A stretch of 64,000 nt of DNA, from contig NW_001799025.1 of assembly GCF_000165425.1 (NCBI RefSeq), positions 1-64,000 of the forward strand. The letters are read 5' to 3'. Shown piece by piece: positions 45,305 to 59,300 of this stretch (positions are counted from its first letter, which is position 1; each line of letters opens with the position of its first letter). The notes below the pieces were generated by a model. That model had not been told where the DNA came from and made no database searches. It saw nothing but the letters and a program-made list of their open reading frames with translations. Origin of the DNA: Paramecium tetraurelia. Its lineage: Eukaryota; Ciliophora; Oligohymenophorea; Peniculida; Parameciidae. A program made the translations under genes and the position numbers.

Positions 45305-48201
45305 TCATGAAAATGGCATTTGATAACTTGCATTATACGGTGTGTTTGGATAATTTGGAGGTACTTGCTATTACTGCTAGAAAGGCATCTAACCAAAAGG
45401 ACCTTATTACTAGGACTATCCAAAAGGACCAGATTGAGGTTCTCCTTACGATCCAAACGGTCCTTATGGCTATCCAAATGGAACCTATTATTAAGGTTGA
45501 CCGAATGGAGTCTACGATTGCTATGGTTAACCATATGGGACCTGCGATTATTGTGGTTAACCAAATGGAACCTATGATTATGATTGTTGTGGCTAGCCAA
45601 ACGGTCCTGAAGATCCAAAAGGCCCAGCTTAGGTACCAGTCCTAGATTAATTGCCAGGTTGTTATTAATTGAAATTGGATTAGGGTTAGAATGGAATCTA
45701 GGAGGATTAAGCAAGTTGTGGCTAAAAGAGTCCTTGAGCTTGAATCGATTATTGGAAGCGACTGAGTGTTTGTTTAGCTTGGATATTAAATATAATGTCT
45801 TCTTGTTCTCTATTTTTAATTTTGATTTCATCTTATAGTTTTTTGGCTTCAATAAAATTAAGATCTCCTTCTCTCTCCCAAACATAGACAAGTATGGGAT
45901 GCTCATCTCCAAAACCAGCAACTGCAATCATGTGATAGCCTTAGTTCCAAGCCACGTCAGCTACTGGACCAATCACACTAAATTAAAATAAATCGGTGGG
46001 TAAGGTTTGTGTTAGATTACTCCAGAGATGGGGTTTACCATCTTCACTCCCTGATAGAACGTAATCTCCCTTTGGACTGGAGACACTTCGACAGGCTATT
46101 TTGACAGATTGAGACCCAAAGAAACGATTGTTGACTGTGCCATATATCACTTCATGATCATGAAACTTGCCATCTCCAGACTTAAAATCAACAATTCTAA
46201 GGCAGTTATCTCTAGTGTGAATTAAGAGATCTTGGCATTCTGGAGGCATCAATTATATTGAATTAATTGCATTCCCACTAATTTCTTGAATCACTATCAA
46301 ACTTAATCTCCTGGCTATATAACTACCACCAGAGAGATTGATGTCAAAAAAGTGAATATTTCCCAAGGAATCTCCAACATACAAACATTTGACACCATCA
46401 TACACTATGCAATTGGGATGTCTGTGATTGCCCAGATTATCAAATTGATCAAAGGAGATGCCATCATATGAAATAATTTCCTACTGAATGGGTTCATCAA
46501 TTATTTGTAATGATTGATTAGACTCAAATTGCCATATACGCATTCTGCTATCGAAACAACATGTGGCCACCACTGGCATCTTGTTATCCATCAAAAACAA
46601 ACCAGCATAAACAAAAGAGGGATGTTGGAGTTAACAGATTTACAGCAAGTCCGAATCTTCTTCATTCACTATATCTCCTGAATGTTGAGGTACACTCCAG
46701 ACTTTGGCTGTGTAATCACTTGACACCGTAATTAAATATTGTGAATTCGATGAGAATTGCAACTCATGAATGATATTCCTATGACCTTTATATGTTGCAA
46801 AATGTTAACCGGTCTCTACATCAAATAATTTTATTATAGTTTTTGAATTCCTATAAGTACATGCACAAGCCAAGTAATTCCCAAATTTATTGAAGGTCAG
46901 TCTATAGCATCCCAAAGGAGCACTGGCGAATTTATAAGCTATTTTATCTGGAATGTGATCTTCCTTATCTCCAAGGTAACGACGTCTTCTTAAATTGATC
47001 TTCTCTTAATCAGTGATCTCCTCCACTCTCTACTCAATCACCTTCTCCATCACCACAGAGTGTTTCACCTTCTCCTTTGCCTCTTCATCTCCTCTCTCCA
47101 CCTCAAATACACTGGTGCTTTGACTCTTCCCGTATATCTCGATGAATTAGGGCTTGGCTTCAGTTCCCAAATACACATTCAAAACTGCATCATACTCAAC
47201 TTTATCAAGCCAAAGGAAATCAAAATACACCAATGGAATTGATTCTCTTCTGCTGACTGATTTCAATTTACTCGTATCAAACAAATACTTGTACAACTGT
47301 ATCTTACTTATGCCCAAATGCAATCTGCATAACCCATTAGGTCTTGCATATCCCCAAGCAATTCTATAGAAGTTATCTGAATCCAAGAACTCACTATTGT
47401 GCTACTATAAATAAATAGGATGAAAATCTAGAAGTTCAAACAAAATTATCGTATCTGACTTATAGAACTCATCAGCTGGAATATTAATCAGTATTTCCTC
47501 ATTCCACTATGCTCTACTATTGGTTGCCATACGCATATCGCAGAAATTCGTAGAAAAAGCAGTTAGCAACTCTAACTCACATGTAACTCTCTCCCTCTCT
47601 CCATCCACGATGTTCGTTATGCAATTGCTTTCATAATTGTACACGGCATTCGTGAACTCTCTTGGTTAATTGTCCTCATTTTTTGGCTTATACAAATAGC
47701 ATCCATTTTTGATATTGATCACATGCATCCTTATGAATGGATGCTGAATGTTCGTATCCATCTGTAATTAGGATGTCCCAATTATCTTCACTACCACAGT
47801 CTACACTATCAGTGAAATATAATACTCTATCGGGTGTAATCTGGGCTTTATCTTTCTCACTCATTGAAAATGGGTTCACAATTTATTCATATTCTAGCTT
47901 ATTCAATAGATCCACGAAAGTGCGTCTAGGCGGATCGCAATGGAGCAGTCTATTGATTCTGGCTCCGATTCGGTCTCCCAAAGAGAAACAATTATAAATC
48001 AGATCATCATTCATAAAGTTGGTGTATGTCATTCCACTGTCATGATTGGGTGCAGGTTACAATTTCTATGATCGTAAATACTCAAACAATTACTTCTTCT
48101 TCATCCATTTCCTATGCTTCTTGCTGATCGAAATTTGAATTTGCAAAGTCAACCTTCTTCTCTGCTGGCTATGACAGTTGCTAATACCCTCCAAAAGGCA
48201 T
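45305..48201 (-). CDS. AHI1: AHI1/jouberin-like WD40 protein with PFGQ-repeat tail
   Basis: Start ATG 48199-48201, stop 45305-45307. The N-terminal half has a C2-like jouberin segment: RIAWGYARPNGLCRLHLGIS then KIQLYKYLF, and PLVYFDFLWLDKVEYDAVLN. WD40 repeats follow: LACACTYRNSKTIIKLFDVE, HRNIIHELQFSSNSQYLITV then SSDYTAKVW, and VLSGSEDGKPHLW, ending DVAWNQGYHMIAVAGFGDEH. Jouberin works in the tectonic/B9 complex of the ciliary transition zone. The last 130 residues replace the animal SH3 domain with a Gln-rich tail of PFGQ/PFGQPQQ repeats, a low-complexity sequence I have not seen described in this family. Introns are short and several. Confidence 0.85.
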
Positions 48202-49197
48202 TTCACCTTCTCCAACTCTCTTTTGCTATAAGGCTGAAATAATAATTGTCAAAATCTACGTGGCAATTATCTAGGAATATTTGAACGTGACATAGTTATA
48301 AATATTAATTTTATTTATTTTATTATTCTCTCATTTTGCATTATACCCAACTATAATTTCATTTATTTTACTTAATTTGAATTTATATTAAATAATTATA
48401 TACATATATGAAGGAGGCTCATAGGGATTCTTGTAAATATCATTATTAAAACAATATATTATATGATAATTATGCTTATATATAGTAAACAACCATTGAC
48501 ATTAACATGTATTTTAATTCAATATGTATTTCATCCAAAATATTGTTCCTAATTTTTTAAGCTATTTACTATGTTCTAAGAATTCTTATTAAAATTACAT
48601 AATTAACACTCTTCCCCTCATGTTCATAAATTGCAAATTCAATTGAATCTAATATATAACTCTTTTATATAGCTTTGAAATAATATGCAATTTATATTGA
48701 ATTTTTATTATCATCAGTTATTCTGTCAAATTCAATTATTTATATACATAGACTATACCCGATAAATAATATCTATTGTATATAATAATTAATAGTTTAA
48801 AGAATATTGAGAATTAATCCATATTAAGTAAATTTCTTTAATTTGTTTAAAACTCAGCCTTTTAACCATCATATAACATCATAACTAAAATAGGCTTAAT
48901 TTATTAAAAACTGGTAATAATTGTATTATTTCTAAATTTTACTAAAATTAAAATTATTGCAATGAAATTATAATGTTTAAGAATAGAAGCAATTTAGAAT
49001 CGTAATAGCATTTCTTTTCAAGCAACTAGTATATTTCTAAATTTAGATACTAAATTTAGATAATTTATTATATTTAGTTCATAATACTTTTTGTTTAACT
49101 AATTTAACAATTGGAAGATTACAAGCACTTCTAAGTACATATATATGTATTAATGAAATTCTTTATGTTTTATTTAAATTATTTGTGAAAAATAATG
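48202..49197. other. Intergenic, strongly AT-rich
   Basis: About 1 kb, the most AT-rich stretch of the window, between AHI1 (5' end) and cathepsin B (3' end), both on the minus strand. No gene or RNA visible. It should contain the AHI1 promoter. Confidence 0.6.
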
Positions 49198-50197
49198 TCA
49201 AACTAATCTGCCTGCATAGATTCCACCTTCAATTCCAACATGATTGGATCCTCTTAAGATTTTGAATAATCCATTTTCTCCCCATCCTTCATTCCAGGAG
49301 TTGACTACTAACCAATATGGAACGTTTTTCTCGACACCCCAACCAATAATTTTGACAGCATGTCCTCCCAAATTAGCTCCAGCGACATTTTGATATACTC
49401 CAGATTTGTAAGTCAAAAAGTCTTCATAGACGGTGAATGATGCCTAGAATGAAAGATGTTAATACTTCTACTGGACCGAATGTCATGATTTCGTTTTAGA
49501 TTTGCTCCACCTTTGATGAGACTGAATAAGAGTCAATGGATCTGATCTTGTCTGAGTCATAGTTTCTTCCAGATTGAGCAGTGCAGGACTTAACACAGGC
49601 GGGTGTTGGTTATGAATCTCCGCATGGTCCATACTTGCCATCATCAACATGATGATCACATGGAGGGAAGGTATATGGTCTACACCAGGAATTGTCACCG
49701 AAAAGATCACCTGTGACGAGTCCCTTGTTCTTGAAGTAGTTCCAAGCACCACTTGGGAATCCACCATTGCATCCCATTCCGCAAGTGATTCCACAGCAAG
49801 TTAACAAGTCTTCGGTTGAGATTCTGGTTTGCTTTCCAGTGGCAATGCACAATCTGTCACTCATGGCTTCAGCAGCTCCAAAGGCCCAACATGAGCCACA
49901 TGTAGATTAATCTCTGACCTCCTTGATGGATTCACAATTAGGCCATTGTTGTCTGGCGTCGAAACTCTCTGGGATTTCTAAATTCTCGAATTGAACTGTT
50001 GACTCTGGTAATTTCATAAAATCTGGTTCATCCAAGAATGTTCCCATCTGAGTTTTCAATGTGGCTTCATTGAATTATTCCCATCTCTAATTGTGTCCTG
50101 AAACCCAAGTTGATTGTTGAGAGTTGACAAAATCATAAAAAGTTTAAGATTGGAATCTCAAACCCAACGCTGACGTAATTAATGTAATGATAAACAT
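49198..50197 (-). CDS. Cathepsin B-like cysteine protease
   Basis: Start ATG 50195-50197, stop 49198-49200. A 22-nt intron gives exactly 325 residues. Signal peptide-like start ([13 protein letters not shown]). Propeptide with [20 protein letters not shown], mature start [14 protein letters not shown]. Catalytic residues all present: [17 protein letters not shown] (oxyanion Gln and active Cys), [11 protein letters not shown] (His), [12 protein letters not shown] (Asn). The occluding-loop histidine pair is kept ([13 protein letters not shown]), as in cathepsin B exo/endopeptidases. [19 protein letters not shown] is also typical. Likely lysosomal or phagosomal digestion. Confidence 0.96.
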
Positions 50198-50516
50198 TCA
50201 CTATTATTAATATTATTTTGTAGAATAAATTGGGTGCGAACTTAAAAGGCACTTCATCTCATCACTAACATTAATTCTGCAGAAGGATCCCTACAATTTG
50301 TAAGCACGACTAATTTCTGAATTATTTTATGATTTAATTATAGAAATGTGTTTAACTTGATAATCCAACTAATTAATCTCAAATTATTGGTGATATTCAG
50401 GATATGGTGATGAATTAAGGTGAAATTCAATGTCAACATAAGATGTAAGTAATTAGCTGGAGATCATTTATTAAATTTGCTTATTATATTATTAAATTAT
50501 ATTTGAGCACTGTAAA
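50198..50516. other. Intergenic, divergent promoter region
   Basis: 319 bp between the divergent cathepsin B and Ulp1 genes. No motif identified. Confidence 0.45.
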
Positions 50517-51827
50517 ATGTTCAGAGGTTGTCAATTTCTTCAATTACCTTACGGCTATTTTTCAAAAATTGATTAAAATTAAAGAGAAAAGAAATATAAA
50601 ATTAATCAAACAACGCACATTTGCGAAACAAAACTTCTGAAGGAAACCAAAAGCACTACGGAAATTGGTAAACAATTTGATAGCATCCTGAATCTCTACA
50701 AAATTTAATTTATTGTAATAAATACAGATGATTGTTAATTTGATAGATTGATTTTATAGACTCATATAAGGTTTTATTGTTAGAGCGATTCATATTTGTA
50801 ACTTGGATTGGCTGAGAAAATTTATGGTAAATGTTATAAAACTTTGTTTGATTCTGATAAAAATCCTAGATTTTTAATTTCTGAAGGGTTATTCACAATA
50901 AATCTTGTAAAGTAAGAGTACATCTTGGATGGAGAGGGGATCGAGTATTGTGGTAAGTCGGAATTTATTAAGAATTAAGGAGTGTTTATTTAGGGTGTAT
51001 TCTAAGAGCCAAGAAGGGAGAGGAAGGCAGCTTTCCAATCCTTAGAAGAAGATTTTTAACCAAGGAAGAGGTCTATCATTATAAGTGATGAAAGTAATGA
51101 GATAATCAGAAGTAAATCTTTTGATTATGATAATAAAATGCTTAAGGGAATTTAATAGGTCAATCAAATTCAAATCCAATACAACTAGTAACTACGGGAA
51201 CAGGATTTCAATATATTACTCAGAAATTCAAAGGAATGGTTGACTTCTAGTTTGCTGAATTCAGTTGTTGAATATTTTAATTGGAAGAGTGAAATAAAAG
51301 TAAATTAGTTGCCCCTGAAGGAGAGACTGAAAATACCGAGGGTCTTGTTCATCCCCAGTGATGTGACGACTTCGTTCGGAGAGTATGAGGACAAAACCAC
51401 TTACATGAAAAAAGCGAAGGGATTATTATAAACATAGTTGCTATACTACAAGGAACTCAATTATGAGATGAAGCAGGTTTATGCTAAGATAGGTTTTCCA
51501 GTCAATGTCAATAATGCTCATTGGGTGTTCCTATTGTTTGATTTAAGAAAAGAGTAGATACTGTTGTATGATTCTCTGTCATCTACGTCAATTAAGAAGT
51601 GCAGGCCAAGTGCGTTGACTAAGGCTATTGGGAGCTTTCTGAATTTGAATGTTGGGGAGTGCAAAATCGTGAACTATGTTAAGTAGAGGGATAGTTATTC
51701 TTGCGGATATTTTGTTTCTTCGTTTATGGAATTTGAATACAAATTGTAGTTTAAACAAAATTACAAGTATTGTTATGATTAAAATAAAATGAAAACCAAA
51801 ATTAGAAAGATATTGAAGTAAGCTTGA
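50517..51827 (+). CDS. Ulp1/SENP-type SUMO protease
   Basis: One intron-free frame, ATG 50517-50519 to TGA 51825-51827, exactly 436 residues. The C-terminal 140 residues are a C48 peptidase: NAHWVFLLFDLRKEQILLYD with catalytic His and Asp, and RDSYSCGYFVSSFMEFEYK with catalytic Cys after the oxyanion Gln (KQRDSYSCG). Upstream the IFIPSD-type strand (RVLFIPSDVTTSFGEYEDKT) replaces the usual exosite motif. The N-terminal 250 residues are unassigned and contain a basic patch (EPRRERKAAFQ). Ulp1 proteases process SUMO and remove it from targets. All catalytic residues are present, so it should be active. Confidence 0.88.
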
Positions 51828-51974
51828 TTGTTTGTATATTATATTTATTAATTGCTTGTTGTGAGTCTCCGCTATTCTCCAGGCATAGTAGTTAACAACA
51901 TTGTTTTAAAAATGATTGAACTATAAAAATGATATATTAAAATTAAAGTTTTAGTCCATTTATAAATTAGTTTG

Positions 51975-54900
51975 ATGGGAATAACCTGCAGCAAATCGAA
52001 AAAGGGACAAGAAGCCTTAATCTAAAACTAAATTAAAATGGCAGTTCAAGAAGATGAGATTCTCAATTAAGTTGAATATAATTAGGCACTCAGCGAAGAT
52101 CAAGAAGATTCCAACCAGGAATAAATCTAAAAACCTGACCTCCCTTTAATGAATAGTAGCTCAAAAAAGGCTGCTAGTCGATCTGATGAGGAGGAGGGCG
52201 AGAAATAAAAAAAAAAGACAGGTAAGAAAAAACCGGCCCAAAGAAGAGATGATAATTATTTGAAAATCATCGAGTACTCAGATCTAAAAATACAAGCCTA
52301 TATTCTTTCATCAAAGGAGGAAGACATAACAACATCTTACGAGTTGACAATAACATTTTCATACTAAGATTATCAGTATAGTGTTAACTGTAAAGCTGTA
52401 ATTCTTTGTGAACCCAAATAACCCTTTACTTTAAGTCCAATTAAATTCGAAGATGCTATAAGTAACAGTTAATTTCCCCCCTTCTTCCTTGTCGACACTT
52501 ATTTCAATGTGGACTTATAGTTAAACTCGAACTTATAGTCTTTCAATTAATTGCTAGAGGTAAAACGGAATACATAAGCTGAGAAGAAAGATGAAGACAG
52601 TCCCCATCAATTTACTAAGAGACAGAGCAAGATAGCAAATACTTAGGTATTGAATGGGGCACCGACTAAGCCAAAGAGGAGGAAGAAACGAGAAGCAGCT
52701 GAAATGATGGAATTGATCCATGTATTTGATTTCGAGTGCTCTCCTCGTTTGAATCAAATCTTGGTGTCTCTTATGATTCAACAATACAGCCATAAAATCA
52801 CCAAATACTTAATCACCATTAATGACGTTTACTTTATCTTTAATGAGAAACCCTCTCTTGACAAGTAGGAAGTTCATAGAATCCTCATTTTTTATGAACA
52901 TTTCGATTATAGTCTGTCAGAACTGAGTGAATATCTACATACTCAGAAACTGCAATTGTCTCACATCTGTCATCTCTAGCTCTCATTAAATTTACTGTAA
53001 ATCTTGTATTACACCTATACGTCTTATCTCTACAGATTGAATATTACGTTGAATACAGTGTTCTGGGTCAGCAAGGTCAAGAAATTCAAGTTGTAAACCT
53101 TTGGGAGAATATAGAATTTATTGGATTTGGATGGTAAGGATTTTTATTAGAAATTTAAAACGGCTAATGAGGGCAAAATCAATGTATTTTATAGAGATTT
53201 TGATAGAGACTTTGGAGCTGTCTTAGACATCATAGCCTACTTTAAGGATTTAAGTAAGGAGATATCCTAAATCAAGAAGATGAGAAGGAAGAGAAAGAAC
53301 TTGCCTGAAGGAGAGACCTATTATAGCAAGTACATCATTATGTATGACGAACTCTTCGCAGATAATGTCGATTCCTTATTTTTGGGGTTGGTAAGATTGA
53401 AATTCTTTGATAACAATTCATTTGATTAGATACTTGAGGAGATAAAATCAATCATAGTGACTATAGACAAATTGATAAAGCAAGAGACTGCAAAAATTGA
53501 ATCAGATAAATTGGAAAAAGAATAAGAAATATAAGAATAATAGCAGTAGGCATCATAACATGTGATTGAAGTGAAATTAGAGGATGACGAGGATGAGGAA
53601 GAACTACATAAATTGCAGTCATTTAATTTCGCCTTGGAGAGAAAAAAGAAAAAGGACTTGACTCAAGAACAGTACTTGTATTACTAGATGATTTACTCAT
53701 CTCTCTTCTATAACTAAAATTTTAATATGGTGTGTGATTAATTTTTGGAGATTACTAAGAATCAAACATTGATAGCTTATGCTCAACTTCATTACTCTAT
53801 TTGGAGAAAGCTAAGTTCAGTGGTTAAGGAGGGATACAGTTTGGAATAGTAGACAACATTACTTTCGATCTCTAAGAATGTGACATAACTGACTTTGTCG
53901 TAGGATTCATTTCATTACTATCTTTTGTTAGAGTTGATCACTAAGATTAGAGATAAACCATTCAATATCATAAATCATTTGAAAGCCTTGGTGTAGGAGT
54001 AAAACTTTAAGCGAAAACGGCAAGTGAAGCCAAAACTGAGTAGAAATCAAAAGTTCAATGGGATAATTGAAATGCGTAAAGCAATCTTCTTAGATTTGTT
54101 CTTTATTGATCATTACGTCAGTGATCATCAATATCACAAGGCAATTTATTTGATGCAATTTGATTTGTCGTCTTAATTGAAATTCAACCTGAAAAACTAT
54201 ATGCTCTATACTCAGTCGCTCTTTTTGAATGGATTGTTGTGCGAAAAGACTCTCTAGTCAGTATCAGCAATGCTGAATTTGGAAATCTCAAAATTGTTGT
54301 ACGATTAGTTCTTTCCCAATACAAAGATCGTTTACATTGAGGATGAGACTCAACGGTAAGTGACAAAGGAGTAGATGGACAGTGCAAAATAATACACTTC
54401 AAAAATTATTCATTATGATAATCAAGCATGTGAGAATATGAATGTGCTTGATTTTCATTTGGGAAAGGTGTATTTCTCAATTCATGATAAGGAGAACGCG
54501 TTGAAATGTTTAAGGAAGGTAAAAAAAGCCAGACAAAAGAAATTTGATATTTTATCTGATGAAGTCATCGAAGTGATCATTGAAATATTGCGAATATTGG
54601 TGGAACAGGATGATAGTGGGGCAGCGGCAGAAATCTGTTATGAGTATCAATAGAAATTCAAGGAACAATACAAAAAAAATGCCTTTTTTAAATCAAGGTA
54701 CATTGCTCGTTTATAATTGATCATGGGAGCAATATTCGAATAAAATGGGATGTTGTTGAGTTCGTTGAGGTACTTCTAAAAGGCCAATAAAACATTCAAT
54801 TAATCGAGGTCCAATTCTTACATCTTGCAGATTCATATTAGAATGAGGATAATGAAGTTGATATCGGCCATTAAGAACAAGGCACTCTCACTAAACTCAA

Positions 54901-56149
54901 TCAATAAAGGACAGACGAAGCAATTCAATTACTAGACAGGATACATGTCAGAAACTGTGAAGCCTTACTTTAACAATTAGTTTCTGAGACAAGCAATAGA
55001 GGAGAAGTAGGCTTAAGTCAATTAAGTCATTTTTAACAATTTGCTTAAGATATATTCATTATTTCGCCACCAAGAGTACGATAAGGTGTAAGACAAATTA
55101 AATAGGTTGCACAATGTGCTCAAAAAGAGGAAGGTCGATGAATGTTATGGATATACTCTGCAGAAAATAGGAATCTATAATGCAACTCATAGTAGTTATG
55201 TTTAAGCAATCAATTATTTGAAACTGGCTACTGAAATCCACGAAAGATTCCTGATATTCCCTTTGAAGGAAATAAGACAGTTACGATGTCAAATTCTGAT
55301 CCTTCATTGTTGGATCCAGTTGGAGAAGAAGAAGGAGTACCAAGATCAATTGAATTACATAGATTCATTAGTCACATCAATCAATGAGATGCTTTCTTGG
55401 AGTAATATCCCATATAAACCTATAACGAACAAGTTCACAGTTTTGTCATTGAAACTTGGCAAACAAATTATATATCAATTAGATGAGATGAGTCAAATAA
55501 TCGAGAAATTCCAAAAGACCAGATATAAACTAATTGAACATCTGTCAAATCCATCTAAGTTGAAGTCAGTGGCAGCCAAGTACTTAAAGCACCTTATCAA
55601 AGCCACTGAGAAGGAGCAAATTAAAAAAAAAAGTCATAGTGATTCCAGGTAATCCTGTCTATTTGGTCTGTTGAGTCGACAGAATGTGAGACCCAAAAAA
55701 GTGGCAGCGATTGTTGCACAAAACAAATCTAACACTTAAACTGAATTCGAGTATTAGGAAACTCAAAAGTAAGGAATTTATATTAATATCCCCTTAGATC
55801 AACCAATACAAGGAGAAGCAATCTAAAACACAGAGAAAATACGAGTTTTTAGTTTACATCCGAGAAATCTCACTAAATCATTCAGTAATTGGAAGGTGCA
55901 TAAACACAGAAATCCTAATTCTTGGAGGATAATTTGGAAACGGAAAGAAATGGCAATTTGCACATTTCGTATAATATCAAGGAGAACACCAATACAAAGT
56001 GCAGTACTGGTATGCCGTCGATGGCTTAATTGAATATGACACCAATCAGTGAAATGTCCAAATTATCACAGAAATCGCCAAAGTAAAAGGGAAACAAAGA
56101 TTAAAAGAAACTTAAAATTAACCCATTTTAAAAGATTACTCGAAAATGA
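51975..56149 (+). CDS. Large acylated TPR-like protein, paralogue 1
   Basis: Start ATG 51975-51977, stop TGA 56147-56149. One 29-nt intron (55769-55797) gives exactly 1,381 residues. MGITCSKSKKGQEA predicts myristoylation/palmitoylation. A basic, acidic-patched N-terminal region (SDEEEGEKQKKKTGKKK) precedes a long alpha-helical body. The middle holds helical-repeat blocks: LDFHLGKVYFSIHDKENALK then CLRKVKKARQKKFDILSDEV; IARLQLIMGAIFEQNGMLLS then SLRYFQKANK. These look TPR-like. The C terminus is low complexity and basic. The tandem gene at 56334 is clearly a paralogue across the helical body. Family not recognised; cortical or membrane scaffold is a guess. Confidence 0.78.
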
Positions 56150-56333
56150 ACTAATATTTTATAATATATATTTCCTATATAATGTCATGAATCGATTGTC
56201 CAAAGTCAAAATTAAATGATCAGAGAGGATTTTCAGTTAGAAAAGATATTGATTTCGAAGATTTTTAAAAAGTCTTTATAAAATGTCATATTATTTAATA
56301 TTTCAATATATAAATAAATTTAAAAACCGTAAA

Positions 56334-59300
56334 ATGGGAGCCTGCTTTGCGAAAAAAGCTGACAGAGAAGCTGGGATAAAGTAACAGATCGAAAAAACTA
56401 TTATCGAATAACAGAAACTTAAAGAAGAGGAGGAGGAAATCCAGTTCAATTAAGGAAATAAGGACTACTCAACTAAGCGATCAATGCATGCAGTTTAAAC
56501 CACTATGTACACGAATCAGGAGAAACAAGATGAGGGAATGACTGAGATAATTTAAGAAGAAGAAAAACAAACAGAAAAACCTGCTAAGAAGGCCAAGTCT
56601 AAACCTACCAAAGACGATATCAATTATTACAAGAAATATGAGCATGTCTTGCATTTGAAGGCAATCATTGTAGAGCTGGTTAAGAATCAGGTCAGTCATT
56701 ACTATTCCTTGATGATGAGAGTAGATTATAAGGATTATATTGGAGAAGTGAAAATGAATGGGATCTTAATTACCTAGAGCGACTTTCATCATTTCAACAT
56801 ACTCCCCCAAAAATTCAGTGATGCAAATCAATACTCAAGGTTCTCTACTTTCTTCTCCAATGACAATTATTTTAATGCAGATAAGGATAGCGTTAACAAT
56901 TTTAATGCATTTGAAAAACTCTTACCAGTGGAAAGATTAGTAAGAATGAGGTAGGCAGAAAAGAGATTTCGCAGGAAGTAGACTATTTTTGCAGAAAAAG
57001 AATCTCCATCCCCAGTTAAGAATAAATTGGAATTCATTGATTCTAAACAGTAAGAAATGCTGGAAGTCATCACAATTGTGGACATTGAAGAATAAGAGAG
57101 ATTCTAATGTCTCTTATTCCATATTCTAGTACAATAACAATTTCCAGAGCTCAACCATTACCTAGTTTTCATACAGAATACTACCTTTCTCTTTGATAGA
57201 CCCCCGTAGTTTGATGCTCCAAATATCTATCGAATTGCATTATTCTATGATAGATTGGATTTTTCATTGAAGGATTTGCAAGCAGTCCTAACTAAGGAAA
57301 ATAAAGAACTATCACCTCATTTGCATAGAAAACTAGCACTCAATTTACTTCAGATAATACATAATTGCTATTCAAGATATATTTTTCGACTTAATTTTAC
57401 ACTTTCCACTATCTTTTATTGTGCAAAGAGTAGAGTGTTTAAATTGGAATCCTTTGGTAGGTTGAAGAGTATGATTCCCTTCCATAACAATCAAGATATG
57501 TTATTGAAGAGTGTCGAAGAGAAAAAGATTACAGCTTTTAGAAAAGCGTTAAAAAGAGATTTATTCGCCGTTTGTGATTTGATTATTTACTTTAAAAGAA
57601 TTGAGTAGACCCCTTTAAGATCAATACAAGCATTGAGAAAAAAGTTCTTAAAGGTTATAGATGGAGGGAATGATACTTAGGAATAGAATGATAGTTACAT
57701 ACACATGGCAGAGGAGCGGTTTAGTCATAATTCGGATCAGTATTTATTTGAATTTGTGAAAATGGTTCTCTTTACAACAAAAATTGATTCAACAGAAAAA
57801 ATAATGCAAAATCTTCTATCCATAATTGAATCTTTGTCAAAGCAAATATCTAGTTATGAATTCAAATTAGAATTTCAAGAGGATGATAAACACAAACAAG
57901 CTGAGAGTCCCAAAAAGAATGAACAAGTTGATGTTATCAATTTGGAGGAGATCAATTTAAGTCAATCTGATTTATCTAATGAAGAAAACACTAATGAAAA
58001 TTATTTGTAATCTTTTGATATCGATTTCTAAAAATAATACCAGAGTCTTGCAAAAAATAAGGAGCAATTAAGCGAAGCAGAATCAATCTATAAAGATATT
58101 CTGTATCAATCACTCTTTTATCATAATGAAATTTACTTGGATGAATTAAATAAAAAATTAAATGTTTAGAGTCTAAACAAATTGCAACAAACTTAGATTA
58201 TTGTTTTAAATGCCTTTAGTAAAATCAAGATGATGAAAGACGATTCATGGGAAGTCAAGTCTCAACAATTATCACAATTCGTGGAAGAAGCCATCCTTAT
58301 CATGAATAGTATCAATGAAGATAGTTATGATAACTTTCACATTTCAATGTTGTTTCAAATATTATCCATTTCGTAAAGGAAACCTTTAGTTATCTTAAAT
58401 TAGTTGTAGAGATGCATGACAAAGTAACTAGAATTGAAATTGAAGTTAAACAACAAATTTAGAGGGAAAAATGCCCCAAAAGGGTTGATTGAACAAAAGA
58501 AGTATGTCATGGTGTAAACTATGTATGCTCAATCCTATTTGAATTCCAATCATTACTTTGAAGCCATTACAAAAATCTAGAAAATAGTCGGTTTTTAGTT
58601 GAAGAACTTTACCACTACTTCTCTATTATATGGATATTCATTGATGATCAGTGGAGAAATTGCTAGATTGAGCTCTCAACCTTTATCAGCAATGCTTAAC
58701 TTAGAGATGAGTTTAGCCATTTATAATTAGTATTTCCCAGAATCCATCATATAAGCAACTTCAATAGAGGAGAATAATTAATAAGGAAAATTAAAAAAAG
58801 AGACTGATATTTTATAGGATGTTACAGTATAATTGTAAGAAAGAAAGTTTGAAAATCTATCTACTAGTAATTTGGCCAAAGTGGAATTTCTACTTGGGAT
58901 GAGTTACTTTGACTCTCAAGATTAAGAAAATGCTTTGAAAAGATTGAGAAGAGCATAGAAATTAATGATGCGATCTTATGGCATTTTTGCGGATGAAGTT
59001 ATTTCGTTGGTTTTATATCAACTCAACATTTATGTGTTGCAGGATGATGTTGGTTCTGTCATGAAAATTGCAATCAAATATTCATCAGAAATGAGTAAAC
59101 AATACAAATTGGGTAAATAATTCAAAAGGAAATGCATTGCTAAATTGTAGTTTATTATTGGGTGTATATTTCAATTTTGTGGATCCTATTTGAGTGCCTT
59201 GAGATTTATAGAGAGGTCAAATAGAACTTTGTCTAATGCTAAGCTCAACAATTTTGTAATTTAATCGCATTACCAAGCTAAAAAGATGATTATTATCGAA

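Noticed and set aside
45280-45927. Frames rich in His/Asn/Arg or Arg/Leu over the AHI1 3' end.
   Set aside because: They are other-frame readings of the repetitive PFGQ coding sequence.
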